DNA of 64,000 bases from Sporosarcina luteola (GTDB lineage Bacteria; Bacillota; Bacilli; Bacillales_A; Planococcaceae), in NCBI RefSeq assembly GCF_023715585.1, contig NZ_JAMBOK010000001.1, positions 310,001 to 374,000 on the forward strand. The letters run 5' to 3'. Below are positions 36,282 to 45,963 of the stretch, piece by piece (positions within the stretch are counted from its first letter, which is position 1; each line of letters starts with the position of its first letter). The position numbers and the translations under genes are program-made. The notes below the pieces were generated by a model. It did not search any database and had not been told where the DNA came from. It saw only the letters and a list, made by a program, of their open reading frames with translations.

Positions 36282-38751
36282 AGAAGTCATCGAAGAGCTT
36301 GGGAAAATGAATGTGAATGTAACAAACCATATGTCGATGCTTGATAGAGATGCGACATCAAAATTGGATCAACGCTTTGGTAAAGGCGGTTCTACTCCAT
36401 CCGACAAGCCTCGAAATGGACAAAATGACCGGAAGCCAGCTGCAAATTCGCCACGTCCAACAGGCAATAGCCAGAACAACAAGCAACAGAGCGGCCAACG
36501 CCCAGGACAAAGCGCTCAAGGCGGCAACCGTCCGGCACAAGGCGGCCAACGTCAAGGACAAGGCGCTCAAGGCGGCAACCGTCCGGCACAAGGCGGCCAA
36601 CGTCAAGGACAAGGCGCTCAAGGCGGCAACCGTCCGGCACAAGGAGGCCAACGTCAAGGACAGGGCGCTCAAGGCGGCAACCGTCCGGCACAAGGAGGCC
36701 AACATCAAGGACAAGGCGCTCAAGGCGGCAACCGTCCGGCATCCCAAGGCGGTCAGCGCCCAGGTCAAGGCGCTCAAGGCGGCAATCGTCCGTCATCCCA
36801 AGGCGGTCAACGTACCGGCCAAGGGGCGCAAGCAGGCAACCGTCCGTCGACTCAGGGCGGTCAACGTCCGGGACAAGGTGCTCAAGGCGGCAACCGCCCG
36901 GCTGGACGCGGCGGAAGACCACCTGCACGCGGCATTAACCAAGGGCGCAGGAGACATCGTCCGGCACCAATGCCGAAAGTGGAAAAGCCATTGCCGGAAA
37001 AAATCACCTTTTATGAATCACTTACAGTCGGTGAACTTGCGAACAAACTTGGCAGGGAACCATCTGAAATCATCAAAAAGCTATTTATGTTGGGCGTCAT
37101 GGCGACGATCAACCAAGAGTTGGATAAAGATGCAATCGAGTTGATTTGTGCGGAATATGAAGTGGAAGTGGAAGAAGAAATCCGCATCGATGTGACGGAT
37201 CTTGAAATTTACTTCGAGGAATCTGAGGAGACAGAAGCGGAATTGACAGAGCGTCCTCCTGTCGTAACAATCATGGGGCACGTTGACCATGGTAAAACGA
37301 CGCTTCTCGATTCAATCCGTGATACGAAAGTGACTCAAGGGGAAGCTGGCGGAATCACACAGCATATCGGCGCCTATCAGATCAACGCTGATGGCAAGAA
37401 AATCACGTTCCTGGACACTCCTGGCCACGCAGCATTTACAACAATGCGGGCACGTGGAGCAAAAGTGACAGACATTACGATTCTTGTCGTTGCAGCTGAT
37501 GACGGTGTCATGCCTCAAACGATTGAAGCGATCAACCACGCGAAAGCGGCTGAAGTGCCGATTATCGTAGCTGTAAACAAAATGGATAAACCAACTGCGA
37601 ATCCTGACCGGGTCATGCAAGAGCTGACAGAGCATGGCTTATTAGCTGAAGCATGGGGCGGCGATACAATCTTCGTACCGATTTCCGCTTTAAAAGGTGA
37701 AGGAATCGATCAGCTATTAGAAATGGTCTTGTTGGTGGCGGAAGTCGCGGAATTGAAAGCAAGCAAGAATATCCGTGCAAAAGGTTCAGTCATCGAAGCA
37801 CAATTGGACCGCGGAAGAGGTTCTGTCGCAACACTTCTCGTCCAGGATGGAACGCTTCGTGTAGGTGATCCAATCGTCGTTGGAAACACTTTCGGTAAGG
37901 TTCGTGCAATGATCAACGACCTTGGCCGCCGGGTGAAGGAAGCTGGTCCATCTACGCCGGTCGAAATTACAGGCCTTAGCGATGTACCGCAAGCGGGCGA
38001 CCGTTTTGTCGTTTTCGAAGACGAAAAGACAGCCCGACAAATTGCCGAATCGCGCGCAGGCGATGCATTGCAGGAGCAACGCGGCGAGAAAACTCGTGTA
38101 ACGCTCGATAACTTATTCGATCAGATGAAACAAGGGGAAATGAAGGAATTGAACCTTATCGTCAAAGCTGACGTTCAAGGAACAGTTGAAGCGATGGCAG
38201 CTTCCCTTATGAAGATCGAAGTTGAAGGTGTCAATGTCCGGATCATCCATACCGGAGCAGGCGCCATCAACGAATCGGATATTTCCTTAGCGGCAGCATC
38301 CAATGCAATCGTCATTGGTTTCAACGTCCGTCCGGATGTCAATGCTAAACGTGCGGCTGAAGCAGAAGGCGTCGATATCAGATTGCACCGTGTCATCTAT
38401 AAGGTGATCGAGGAAATCGAATCCGCAATGAAAGGCTTGTTAGATCCTGAGTATGAAGAAAAAGTGATCGGTCAAGCTGAAGTACGTGAAACGTTCAAAG
38501 TTTCGAAGATCGGAACGATTGCAGGAAGCTATGTGACGGAAGGCAAAATCACCCGTGACGCAGGCGTACGTGTCCTACGTGATAATATTGTAATCTTCGA
38601 AGGCGAACTCGACACATTGAAAAGGTTCAAGGACGATGTGAAAGAAGTCGCAAGAGGCTATGAATGCGGAATTACCGTAAAGAACTTCAATGATATTAAA
38701 GAAGGCGACATCTTTGAAGCCTTCATCATGGAGGAAATTAAACGGGCATGA
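36229..38751 (+). CDS. infB: Translation initiation factor IF-2
   Basis: The protein has 840 residues. The first IF2N module ([20 protein letters not shown]) is followed by a disordered Gly/Gln/Arg/Asn-rich linker to about residue 245, a second IF2N ([20 protein letters not shown]), the G domain with G1 [13 protein letters not shown] near residue 350, DTPGHAAF and NKMDKP, then domains II-IV. IF-2 brings fMet-tRNA to the 30S and promotes subunit joining. ATG 36229 follows GGGGGTGGGC; it lies inside the end of ylxQ. The linker is built of 17/18-residue tandem repeats. Confidence 0.98.
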   Translation: MTKIRVHEYAKQVNRTSKEVIEELGKMNVNVTNHMSMLDRDATSKLDQRFGKGGSTPSDKPRNGQNDRKPAANSPRPTGNSQNNKQQSGQRPGQSAQGGNRPAQGGQRQGQGAQGGNRPAQGGQRQGQGAQGGNRPAQGGQRQGQGAQGGNRPAQGGQHQGQGAQGGNRPASQGGQRPGQGAQGGNRPSSQGGQRTGQGAQAGNRPSTQGGQRPGQGAQGGNRPAGRGGRPPARGINQGRRRHRPAPMPKVEKPLPEKITFYESLTVGELANKLGREPSEIIKKLFMLGVMATINQELDKDAIELICAEYEVEVEEEIRIDVTDLEIYFEESEETEAELTERPPVVTIMGHVDHGKTTLLDSIRDTKVTQGEAGGITQHIGAYQINADGKKITFLDTPGHAAFTTMRARGAKVTDITILVVAADDGVMPQTIEAINHAKAAEVPIIVAVNKMDKPTANPDRVMQELTEHGLLAEAWGGDTIFVPISALKGEGIDQLLEMVLLVAEVAELKASKNIRAKGSVIEAQLDRGRGSVATLLVQDGTLRVGDPIVVGNTFGKVRAMINDLGRRVKEAGPSTPVEITGLSDVPQAGDRFVVFEDEKTARQIAESRAGDALQEQRGEKTRVTLDNLFDQMKQGEMKELNLIVKADVQGTVEAMAASLMKIEVEGVNVRIIHTGAGAINESDISLAAASNAIVIGFNVRPDVNAKRAAEAEGVDIRLHRVIYKVIEEIESAMKGLLDPEYEEKVIGQAEVRETFKVSKIGTIAGSYVTEGKITRDAGVRVLRDNIVIFEGELDTLKRFKDDVKEVARGYECGITVKNFNDIKEGDIFEAFIMEEIKRA
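36514..36879 (+). repeat. Coding tandem repeat in infB (51/54-bp units)
   Basis: There are seven consecutive units: four of 51 bases coding [17 protein letters not shown] (or QHQGQG) and three of 54 bases coding variants such as [19 protein letters not shown] partial unit follows and a worn one precedes. The first units are nearly identical at DNA level, pointing to recent expansion. All units keep the reading frame. Confidence 0.95.
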
Positions 38752-39026
38752 TCGTCTATGCGGAATGCACATTCTTCATCCCTGACGTCCATTCGTTGAA
38801 AGGCAAACGATCCGTCTTGAAAAGAATGACAGATCGTGTGAAAAATGAATTCAACGTCTCCATCGCCGAAATCGATCATCAAGACTTGTGGCAAAGAACA
38901 ACAATCGCTCTCGTTTCGGTTGCGTCCCTAAAAGAAGCTGCCGAAGGGGAGACGAGAAGAGCCATTCGCTTTTTGGAATCGAATCCGGAATGGGAAATGA
39001 CAGAAATGATACTTGACTACTATTGA
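38748..39026 (+). CDS. ylxP: YlxP (DUF503) family protein
   Basis: This 92-residue protein matches the DUF503 pattern: [40 protein letters not shown] and [12 protein letters not shown]. It is a small cytoplasmic protein of unknown function, always near infB/rbfA in Firmicutes and linked to ribosome assembly by position. Its start overlaps the infB stop (ATGA). Confidence 0.94.
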   Translation: MIVYAECTFFIPDVHSLKGKRSVLKRMTDRVKNEFNVSIAEIDHQDLWQRTTIALVSVASLKEAAEGETRRAIRFLESNPEWEMTEMILDYY

Positions 39027-39048
39027 TACGGAATCGGGGTGACCATCC

Positions 39049-39396
39049 ATGTCTATGCGTGCGAATCGTGTTGCTGAACAGATGAAGAAAGAATTAGGTG
39101 GAATCATCGGCCAAAAATTGAAAGACCCTCGCATCGGCTTCGTCACTGTGACGGACGTTGAAGTGACAGGCGATCTTCAACAGGCGACAATTTTCATTTC
39201 AGTACTTGGAAATGAAGCAGAAAAAGAGGCGACTCTTGCCGGCCTGACGAAAGCAAAAGGGTTTATCCGTACGGAAATCGGGCAGCGGATCAGACTCAGG
39301 AAGACACCTGAGATCGAATTTGCATTTGATGATTCTGTCGCATACGGGAATCGTATCGAATCACTGCTTCGTCAAGTGAACAGTGAAGAAGAATGA
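39049..39396 (+). CDS. rbfA: Ribosome-binding factor A
   Basis: The protein has 115 residues and is a KH-like fold. It shows [40 protein letters not shown] and [20 protein letters not shown]. It binds 16S rRNA near helix 1 during late 30S maturation. CGGGGTG precedes ATG 39049. A strong hairpin directly follows its stop. Confidence 0.96.
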   Translation: MSMRANRVAEQMKKELGGIIGQKLKDPRIGFVTVTDVEVTGDLQQATIFISVLGNEAEKEATLAGLTKAKGFIRTEIGQRIRLRKTPEIEFAFDDSVAYGNRIESLLRQVNSEEE

Positions 39397-39400
39397 ATGA

Positions 39401-39449
39401 AATGGAGGAAGTCGGCGTCCAAATGGACTTTCCGGCTTCCTCCATTTTG
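39401..39449 (+). terminator. 15-pair hairpin between rbfA and truB (terminator or processing site)
   Basis: AATGGAGGAAGTCGG (39401-39415) pairs with CCGGCTTCCTCCATT (39432-39446, one GU); the loop contains a further GTCC/GGAC helix. Only TTTTG follows, so it may be a weak terminator/attenuator or an RNase III-type processing stem. Confidence 0.55.
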
Positions 39450-39479
39450 CTTACTAAAGTTAAAATGAGGAGGATGTAT

Positions 39480-40391
39480 ATGGATGGAATTCTACCTTTA
39501 TGGAAACAAAAAGGGATGACTTCGCATGATTGCGTATTCAAGCTCAGGAAAATCTTAGGCATGAAGAGAGTTGGGCATACCGGGACACTTGACCCGAACG
39601 TGGAAGGCGTCCTGCCGATATGTCTTGGACAAGCAACAAAAGTTGCGGAATATATCACTGATTCAGGAAAGGAGTATATTGCGACCGTTTCAATCGGCAC
39701 TTCAACTGAAACGGAGGATGCAGAAGGCGCAATCGTCTCAGGGGACAATTCCTATAAAAAAATAAGCAGGGAAGCTATTCTTCAAGTACTTGAGCAGCTG
39801 ACCGGCGAGATTGTTCAAATACCGCCGATGTATTCCGCTGTAAAAGTGAATGGCAAGAGGCTGTACGAATACGCAAGAAAAGGTATCGAAGTTGAAAGAC
39901 CTGAACGAACAGTACATATATACGACATCGAATTGCTCGACGAACGGGAGTCGTTCGAGGGGGAAGAGATCCAGTTCGTAATCCGGATTGCATGCGGAAA
40001 AGGAACATATATCAGAACATTATCCGTACAAATCGGAGAGAAGCTTGGATACCCCGCACATATGGCGACTTTAGTCCGAACAGCTTCCGGAAACTTCCGT
40101 CAAGATGATTGTTTGACGCTAGAGGAAGTGGCTGAACGGAAAGCTCAAAGCACTCTCGGACAACATATCCGGCCGCTTGAAGAAGCGCTTGCCGAGTTTG
40201 AATTCGTCGAAATTGACGATGATTTATATGGTAAGATAATAAACGGACAAGTGTTACCGCAGCATCCTTCATTAGCAGTTAGGGAGGCCATCGTTTTTAC
40301 GAAATTGGAAAAGGCGATTGCCATCTATTGCAAGCATCCGACAAAAGAAGGATTGATGAAACCTGATAAGATGTTTCCATTCAATCAGTAG
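39480..40391 (+). CDS. truB: tRNA pseudouridine-55 synthase TruB
   Basis: The protein has 303 residues. The catalytic motif is HTGTLDPNVEGVLPICLGQA, following MDGILPLWKQKGMTSHDCVF. The C-terminus has IACGKGTYIRTL and a PUA-like end. It makes pseudouridine 55 in the T-loop of tRNAs. The frame is open upstream to 39393, but GAGGAGG at 39467-39473 fits ATG 39480 and the family starts there. Confidence 0.95.
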   Translation: MDGILPLWKQKGMTSHDCVFKLRKILGMKRVGHTGTLDPNVEGVLPICLGQATKVAEYITDSGKEYIATVSIGTSTETEDAEGAIVSGDNSYKKISREAILQVLEQLTGEIVQIPPMYSAVKVNGKRLYEYARKGIEVERPERTVHIYDIELLDERESFEGEEIQFVIRIACGKGTYIRTLSVQIGEKLGYPAHMATLVRTASGNFRQDDCLTLEEVAERKAQSTLGQHIRPLEEALAEFEFVEIDDDLYGKIINGQVLPQHPSLAVREAIVFTKLEKAIAIYCKHPTKEGLMKPDKMFPFNQ

Positions 40392-40402
40392 GGGAGAATC
40401 TC

Positions 40403-41350
40403 ATGGAAATTTACCATTTGCACTATCCATCTCAAACAACTATCGATGATAAAGGTCCTTTTTCGCTAGCCATCGGTTTTTTCGACGGCTTGCATAAAGG
40501 TCATCAAACAGTGATAAAAGAAGCGAAAGCCAAAGCGGAACAATTAGGAATCCGTTCCGCCGTTATGACGTTCGACCCTCATCCATCACACCTGTTTGGC
40601 AAGGGCAGAGAAAAAATCGGTTACATTACCAAGTATCCTGAAAAAACGCGTCTCTTGGAAGAAATGGGAATTGATGCCCTCTTTATTGTGGCATTTGACT
40701 GGGATCTTGCATCCCTTTCTCCGGAGAGATTCATTGAAATATTCATTAAAGACCTAGGAATCAAGCATGTCACCGCCGGATTCGACTTCACTTTCGGCTC
40801 AAAAGGCGTCGGCACGATGGAACAGATGGCGGCTCTATCGGAAGGTGAATATGGCACGACGATCATCGAAAAAGTGACCGATTCTGATGAAAAGATCTCA
40901 TCCACCCGGATCCGCAAACATCTCTCCGAGGGGGACGTCGAAAAGACCGCTTCATTGCTCGGAAGACCGTTCAGAACAGTCGGTACTGTCATTGACGGTG
41001 AAAAGAGAGGCAGACTGCTTGGCTTTCCAACGGCAAACGTATCCATTGACGAAGATACAATCCTGCCTGCAAACGGGGTTTACGCTGTCCTATTCACCAT
41101 TGATGGACAATCATATAAAGGCGTATGCAATGTCGGGGTAAAACCTACCTTCCACGACCCCGCTAAAGTGAAGACAAGCGTAGAAGTCCACGTTCTCGAT
41201 TTCAATGCCGACTTGTACGGTAAAGAAGCAGCAGTCGACTGGATCGCCCGCATCCGCCCAGAACAAAAATTCAATTCAGTTGACGAACTGATTGAACAAA
41301 TAGGGAAGGACAAGGAAACCGCCAAGCATTTACTAAACGAGATGAACTAA
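40403..41350 (+). CDS. ribF: Bifunctional riboflavin kinase / FMN adenylyltransferase
   Basis: The protein has 315 residues. The adenylyltransferase domain has IGFFDGLHKGHQTVIKEA and SSTRIRKHLSEGDV; the kinase domain begins near GTVIDGEKRGRLLGFPTANV and has NGVYAV and VCNVGVKPTF. It converts riboflavin to FMN and FAD. It is called ribC or ribF in Bacillus. AGGGGAGAATCTC precedes ATG 40403. It is followed by a 405-base gap. Confidence 0.96.
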   Translation: MEIYHLHYPSQTTIDDKGPFSLAIGFFDGLHKGHQTVIKEAKAKAEQLGIRSAVMTFDPHPSHLFGKGREKIGYITKYPEKTRLLEEMGIDALFIVAFDWDLASLSPERFIEIFIKDLGIKHVTAGFDFTFGSKGVGTMEQMAALSEGEYGTTIIEKVTDSDEKISSTRIRKHLSEGDVEKTASLLGRPFRTVGTVIDGEKRGRLLGFPTANVSIDEDTILPANGVYAVLFTIDGQSYKGVCNVGVKPTFHDPAKVKTSVEVHVLDFNADLYGKEAAVDWIARIRPEQKFNSVDELIEQIGKDKETAKHLLNEMN

Positions 41351-41369
41351 TAAATAGTGATCCTAGCTA

Positions 41370-41613
41370 CTTGGAGTGAAGGGCGGCGACTCCTGGGGGA
41401 TTAGCAAGCGCCGTAACGTAGAACGGCGTTTGCGAGTAAAAGCGAAGCGTTACGAGCAATGTTTTCTGCGACCTTAAGGGAGCAGGAACCTAGTAGATCG
41501 GATGCCTTAATTTCTGCAAAAAGCGCAGAAATACGGCCAATCGAACTCTGCGTGGTTCGATTGGCTGAAGCCATGCCCCCGGAAAGCTTCCGCCCGGAAC
41601 GGAAAGTAGCGGT
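41370..41613 (+). repeat. Structured intergenic repeat, enlarged copy (between ribF and rpsO)
   Basis: It shares the ends of the 2211-2342 element: GACTCCTGGGGGATTAGC near 41388 and AAGCCATGCCCCCGGAAAGC near 41569, closing with GGAACGGAAAG. Between these it carries extra sequence with perfect hairpins: GCCAATCGAAC (41536-41546) with GTTCGATTGGC (41555-41565), ATTTCTGC (41510-41517) with GCAGAAAT (41525-41532), and CGCCGT/ACGGCG near 41410. It is about 245 bases against 132 for the other copy. Short open frames across it are not protein-like. Confidence 0.7.
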
Positions 41614-41631
41614 TCAAACTGGACTTCTTAG

Positions 41632-41740
41632 TTGCATCCGTAATCCGCTCATGTTATGATAAATCAGTGCAACAGCACTAACCTTTCCTTGGCAATTCGA
41701 ATCACCAACGTTTGCTCGGGATTTGGGGATATTTCATTAT
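41632..41740 (+). promoter_or_regulatory. Promoter and leader of rpsO
   Basis: TTGCAT (41632-41637) and TATGAT (41655-41660) lie 17 bases apart. The leader of about 90 bases starts with the hairpin AGTGC-AACA-GCACT (41666-41679) and has a weaker TTGG/CCAA arm (41689-41708). It precedes the strong ribosome site AGGAGGTG. S15 binds its own leader in several bacteria; a similar role here is inference. Confidence 0.6.
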
Positions 41741-41755
41741 TAGGAGGTGAAAAGG

Positions 41756-42025
41756 ATGGCTATTACACAAGAACGTAAACATGAATTGATCAACGAATTC
41801 AAAACTCATGAAAACGATACTGGATCTGCTAATGTACAGATCGCTATCCTTACTGAAGAGATCAACAATTTGAACGCTCACTTGAGCACTCATAAGAAAG
41901 ACCACCACTCACGTCGTGGACTTTTAAAAATGATCGGTCGTCGTCGTAAGTTGCTTAAATACCTACGCGAAACTGAAGTTCAAAGTTACCGTGATCTTAT
42001 TGCTAAACTCGGCCTTCGCCGTTAA
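41756..42025 (+). CDS. rpsO: 30S ribosomal protein S15
   Basis: The protein has 89 residues, the standard length. The signature is [20 protein letters not shown] followed by [19 protein letters not shown]. It is a primary 16S rRNA binding protein of the platform. TAGGAGGTG lies 7 bases before ATG 41756, which is preferred to the upstream TTG-type start 41747. A terminator follows the stop, then pnp. Confidence 0.98.
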   Translation: MAITQERKHELINEFKTHENDTGSANVQIAILTEEINNLNAHLSTHKKDHHSRRGLLKMIGRRRKLLKYLRETEVQSYRDLIAKLGLRR

Positions 42026-42038
42026 TAAGATGTATACG

Positions 42039-42066
42039 AAAAGCGGGCCTTGCCCGCTTTTTTTTA
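42039..42066 (+). terminator. Rho-independent terminator after rpsO
   Basis: AAGCGGGC (42041-42048) and GCCCGCTT (42052-42059) enclose a CTT loop and are followed by eight T residues. Confidence 0.92.
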
Positions 42067-42167
42067 TTGAATGATATTTTTCGCATATGTCCTTCTTTTT
42101 TGATACACTACTACGTAATACATACTTCGTATGCTATCCATGTTTGAAATTAGAGAGGGGTACCATA

Positions 42168-44291
42168 ATGACAGAACAAAAAAAGGTTTATTCATTTGAA
42201 TGGGCTGGGAGACCGTTAACGATTGAAACGGGCCAGCTTGCGAAACAAGCGAACGGCGCTGTGCTGATCAGATACGGAGATACAACAGTCCTATCTACAG
42301 CGACCGCTTCGAAAAAACCGAAAGCGCTTGATTTCTTCCCGCTGACAGTTAACTATGAGGAAAGACTCTATGCTGTAGGAAAGATCCCTGGCGGATTCAT
42401 CAAACGTGAAGGACGTCCTTCAGAGAAGGCTGTATTAACAAGCCGTCTCATTGACCGCCCGATCCGCCCGTTGTTCGCGGATGGATTCCGAAATGACGTG
42501 CAAGTCATTTCACTCGTCATGTCAGTCGATCAAAATTGTTCTTCCGAAATGGCAGCTATGCTTGGATCATCACTCGCTTTGTCGATTTCCGACATACCGT
42601 TTGAAGGACCGATTGCAGGCGTACAAGTCGGCCGAATCGATGGACAATTCATCGTGAATCCGACTCCTGAACAATTGGAAGTGAGTGAACTTGACCTTGT
42701 TGTGGCTGGGACAAAAGATGCCATCAACATGGTTGAAGCAGGCGCGAAGGAAGTTGCCGAGGATATCATTCTCGAAGCAATCATGTTCGGTCATGAACAG
42801 ATCATCCAGCTGATTGAACTCCAAGAGAAGATCATTGCTGAAGTAGGCAAGGAAAAGATGGAAATCACTTTATTCCAACTTGACGAAGATCTGTTGGCTG
42901 AGGTGAGGGACAAGTGTGAGAACGATCTGATCAATGCGATCCAGACGGAAGAGAAGCACGCTCGTGAAGAAGCGATTACTACTGTGAAAAATGAAGTGAT
43001 GGAATACTATACAAATGAAGAGTCAGACGAAGAGACGATGAAGCAAGTGAAGAATATATTGGATCATCTTGTTAAAGAAGAAGTCCGCCGACTCATCACT
43101 GATGAAAAAGTCCGTCCTGATGGCCGTGGTTTGGATGAAATTCGTCCACTTTCCACTGAAGTAGGCATTTTGCCGCGTACACATGGTTCTGGATTGTTCA
43201 CACGTGGACAAACTCAGGCGCTAAGCGTTTGTACATTAGGGGCTCTTGGTGAAGTTCAAATTATCGACGGTCTCGGACTTGAAGAATCGAAGAGATTCAT
43301 GCATCACTACAACTTCCCGAACTTCAGCGTAGGGGAAACTGGCCCAATCCGTGGACCAGGCCGTCGTGAAATCGGTCACGGCGCTTTAGGTGAACGAGCA
43401 CTGGAGGCAATCATTCCCGACGAGAAGGAGTTCCCATACACGATTCGCCTCGTAGCGGAAGTATTGGAGTCGAACGGTTCATCCTCCCAAGCATCAATCT
43501 GCGCCTCTACAATGGCAATGATGGATGCGGGCATCCCGATCAAAGCTCCAGTCGCGGGAATCGCAATGGGACTTGTGAAAAAAGGGGACAACTATTCCGT
43601 CCTTTCCGATATCCAAGGGATGGAAGACCATCTCGGCGACATGGACTTTAAAGTGGCTGGAACTGAAAAAGGAATTACAGCTTTGCAAATGGATATTAAA
43701 ATCGAAGGACTATCCCGTCAAATTTTGGAAGAGTCATTAACTCAAGCGAAAATCGGACGGATGCACATCCTTGAACATATGATATCGACAATTTCCACGC
43801 CGCGTGAAGAACTTTCACAATATGCTCCGAAAATCATCATGATCCGTATCAATCCTGACAAGATCCGTGATGTCATCGGACCTGGCGGAAAAGTGATCAA
43901 TAAAATCATTGAGGAAACGAATGTTAAAATCGACACTGAACAAGATGGAACGATTTACATCTCTTCTCCTGATTCGAACATGAATGAAAAAGCGAAGGCG
44001 ATGATTGAAAACATTGTCCGTGAAGCAAAAGTCGGAGAGTATCATTTAGGAAAAGTGAAACGGATTGAGAAATTCGGTGCATTCCTAGAGATCTTCCCTG
44101 GTAAAGATGGACTTCTCCATATTTCTGAAATTCAGGAAGAGCGTACGAAGGCTGTTGAGGATGTATTGAAGATGGGCGATGAACTTCTAGTGAAAGTCAT
44201 CGAGATCGACAATCAAGGTCGTGTAAACCTTTCCCGCAAAGTCGTTTTGAAAGAAGAGAAAGAAGCGGCTGAAAAAGGGAAGAACGAATAA
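42168..44291 (+). CDS. pnp: Polyribonucleotide nucleotidyltransferase (PNPase)
   Basis: The protein has 707 residues. It contains two RNase PH domains ([40 protein letters not shown]), a helical linker, KH ([19 protein letters not shown]) and S1 ([20 protein letters not shown]). The trimeric enzyme degrades RNA 3'-5' by phosphorolysis and can add tails. GAGAGGGGTACC precedes ATG 42168; the earlier start 42087 lies over the spacer. It follows rpsO as in most bacteria. Confidence 0.98.
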   Translation: MTEQKKVYSFEWAGRPLTIETGQLAKQANGAVLIRYGDTTVLSTATASKKPKALDFFPLTVNYEERLYAVGKIPGGFIKREGRPSEKAVLTSRLIDRPIRPLFADGFRNDVQVISLVMSVDQNCSSEMAAMLGSSLALSISDIPFEGPIAGVQVGRIDGQFIVNPTPEQLEVSELDLVVAGTKDAINMVEAGAKEVAEDIILEAIMFGHEQIIQLIELQEKIIAEVGKEKMEITLFQLDEDLLAEVRDKCENDLINAIQTEEKHAREEAITTVKNEVMEYYTNEESDEETMKQVKNILDHLVKEEVRRLITDEKVRPDGRGLDEIRPLSTEVGILPRTHGSGLFTRGQTQALSVCTLGALGEVQIIDGLGLEESKRFMHHYNFPNFSVGETGPIRGPGRREIGHGALGERALEAIIPDEKEFPYTIRLVAEVLESNGSSSQASICASTMAMMDAGIPIKAPVAGIAMGLVKKGDNYSVLSDIQGMEDHLGDMDFKVAGTEKGITALQMDIKIEGLSRQILEESLTQAKIGRMHILEHMISTISTPREELSQYAPKIIMIRINPDKIRDVIGPGGKVINKIIEETNVKIDTEQDGTIYISSPDSNMNEKAKAMIENIVREAKVGEYHLGKVKRIEKFGAFLEIFPGKDGLLHISEIQEERTKAVEDVLKMGDELLVKVIEIDNQGRVNLSRKVVLKEEKEAAEKGKNE

Positions 44292-44312
44292 CTGATTAGC
44301 ATACTATAATGG

Positions 44313-44358
44313 AAAGCCCCTCTTTACGATGGCGTGAAGATGGAGGCTTTTTATTCTT
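44313..44358 (+). terminator. Terminator after pnp
   Basis: AAAGCCCCTCTTTACG and CGTGAAGATGGAGGCTTT form an imperfect long hairpin followed by TTTATTCTTTT. Confidence 0.75.
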
Positions 44359-44376
44359 TTAAACGGGGGTAAAAAA

Positions 44377-45606
44377 TTGATACAAAAAGAAATCAGCCAT
44401 AACGGCATTAGAATCATCCATGAAAAGATGCCTTATGTTCGCTCATTGGCAATCGGCCTATTTATAAAAGCCGGTTCCATCAATGAGACGGAAAAGGAAT
44501 GGGGGCTCTCCCACTTTATCGAACATATGCTGTTCAAAGGAACGAAAACGCGCACTGCAAAAATGATAGCGGAACAATTCGACGGGATGGGCGGGGATAT
44601 AAACGCTTACACGTCCAAAGAGATGACTTGCTATTATACAACGGTGCTTGATCATCATGCAGAAGAAGCGCTGACAATTATGGCGGACATGTTTTTTAAT
44701 TCGCGGTTCGATGAAGTAGACATGCAAAGGGAGAAATCCGTAATCTTGGATGAAATTGCATCAGTGGAAGATACACCTGATGATGATGTCGATGAACGTC
44801 TTTGGTCTGTCATGTATCCGAAGCATCCGATAGGAAAATCTATCGGCGGAGTAAAGGAAACGATTGAACGATTTGATAAGGGAATGATCGAGCGTTATAT
44901 CTCAAAGCATTACACTGCTGATAATATCGTCATTTCAATTGCTGGAAATTATGATGATAAATTAATCGGTTTCATCGATAGCCTGTTCAATTCATACGCA
45001 ACTGGCGGTAACATGACAGAAACGAATGAAGGATCATATCCTATTTTCCATAGCGGAAACACAATGAAATACAAAGAAATTGAACAGGCGCATATTTGCA
45101 TCGGTTACCCCGGCTTGGCCCTTTCTGATGACAGGCTCCATGATCTGATTCTGCTGGATAGCATTGTCGGTGGCACGATGTCTTCCCGGATGTTCCAAAA
45201 GATACGGGAGGAGAAAGGGCTTGCTTATTCCGTGTACTCCTATTATTCATCCTACTTGGCAACGGGCTCATTCGTCATTTACGGGGGTACCGGACCTGAA
45301 CATTTGGAGGAGATGGTATCCACGATGGATCAGCTCATTGGTGAAATTGTATCGGATGGGGTTACGGAGAAGGAATTGCATAATGCGAAGGAGCAATTGA
45401 AAGGCAGCTTCCTGCTTGGCCTTGAAAGTTCGGAATCGAGAATGCACCGGAATGGAAAGAACGAACTGATTTTATCAGAGCATAAGACAATTGAAGAAGT
45501 TGTCGAACTAATCGACAATGTGAAGCTCAACAATGTTAATCGAATCGCATGTGAAACGTTTGCCCATGACCGAGCGATTTCAATTATCGCACCTAAAAAT
45601 CGGTGA
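44377..45606 (+). CDS. mlpA: M16 zinc metallopeptidase MlpA (YmxG)
   Basis: The protein has 409 residues, as in B. subtilis. The inverted zinc motif HxxEH is at residues 46-50 (LSHFIEHMLFKGT), and the further Glu ligand region is in EKSVILDEIASVEDTPDDDV. The C-terminal half is the usual inactive M16 repeat. It is a cytoplasmic processing-peptidase-like enzyme of unclear substrate. The start is TTG 44377 with GGGGGT upstream. Confidence 0.92.
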   Translation: MIQKEISHNGIRIIHEKMPYVRSLAIGLFIKAGSINETEKEWGLSHFIEHMLFKGTKTRTAKMIAEQFDGMGGDINAYTSKEMTCYYTTVLDHHAEEALTIMADMFFNSRFDEVDMQREKSVILDEIASVEDTPDDDVDERLWSVMYPKHPIGKSIGGVKETIERFDKGMIERYISKHYTADNIVISIAGNYDDKLIGFIDSLFNSYATGGNMTETNEGSYPIFHSGNTMKYKEIEQAHICIGYPGLALSDDRLHDLILLDSIVGGTMSSRMFQKIREEKGLAYSVYSYYSSYLATGSFVIYGGTGPEHLEEMVSTMDQLIGEIVSDGVTEKELHNAKEQLKGSFLLGLESSESRMHRNGKNELILSEHKTIEEVVELIDNVKLNNVNRIACETFAHDRAISIIAPKNR

Positions 45607-45649
45607 AGGAATCACATTGTAGGAATGTGCAGCTTTGCCTCCCCTGAAT

Positions 45650-45658
45650 CATATGATA
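45650..45658 (+). promoter_or_regulatory. Candidate sigma-K -10 element before ymxH-dpaAB
   Basis: CATATGATA fits the sigma-K -10 pattern CATAnnnTA and lies 30 bases before the ymxH start. No AC-type -35 element is clear at 16-17 bases upstream, so the call is tentative. dpaAB is expressed by sigma-K in the mother cell of B. subtilis. Confidence 0.35.
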
Positions 45659-45687
45659 AGTCAGGACAATTAGAAGGGGGCAAGGAT

Positions 45688-45963
45688 ATGCTGCTATCTG
45701 AAATGGCGCAAAAAGAGCTTATTCAAGTAGAGGAAGGCATCCGCTATGGATTTCTTGCAGATACGGATTTAATCTTCAATCGAAAAACGGGAGAGATCAT
45801 CGGCTTCGAAGTGAAAAAGAAATATGGCCGATTCCCATTCCGCAACAAAGAGCAGGAGACTTCGGAATTCATCCCTTGGAGTGAAATCGTATTAATTGGA
45901 GAACATCGCATCCTATTTGGAAAAACTTATAGTCTGGGGGAATTTGACATTGACGATAATTGA
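45688..45963 (+). CDS. ymxH: YlmC/YmxH family sporulation protein (PRC-barrel)
   Basis: The protein has 91 residues, beginning MLLSEMAQKELIQVEEGIRY. This PRC-barrel-like family shows FLADTDLIFNRKTGEIIGFE and PWSEIVLIGEHRILFG. It is associated with sporulation; function unknown. ATG 45688 follows GAAGGGGGCAAGG; the earlier start 45625 has no site. It overlaps dpaA. Confidence 0.88.
   Translation: MLLSEMAQKELIQVEEGIRYGFLADTDLIFNRKTGEIIGFEVKKKYGRFPFRNKEQETSEFIPWSEIVLIGEHRILFGKTYSLGEFDIDDN

Noticed and set aside
36514-36879. Possible CRISPR-like array because of regular 51/54-bp periodicity
   Set aside because: Units are contiguous without unique spacers, are in frame within infB and code a Gly/Gln/Arg linker.
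36358-36928. Long antisense open frames opposite the infB repeat
   Set aside because: They arise from the repetitive, stop-poor DNA of the 51/54-bp units on the opposite strand and have low-complexity products.
41459-41659. A 66-codon open frame before rpsO
   Set aside because: It overlaps the hairpin repeat and the rpsO promoter and has no ribosome site.
44305-44310. TATAAT just after pnp as a promoter for mlpA
   Set aside because: No -35 or TG extension is present and the pnp terminator lies directly downstream, between it and mlpA.
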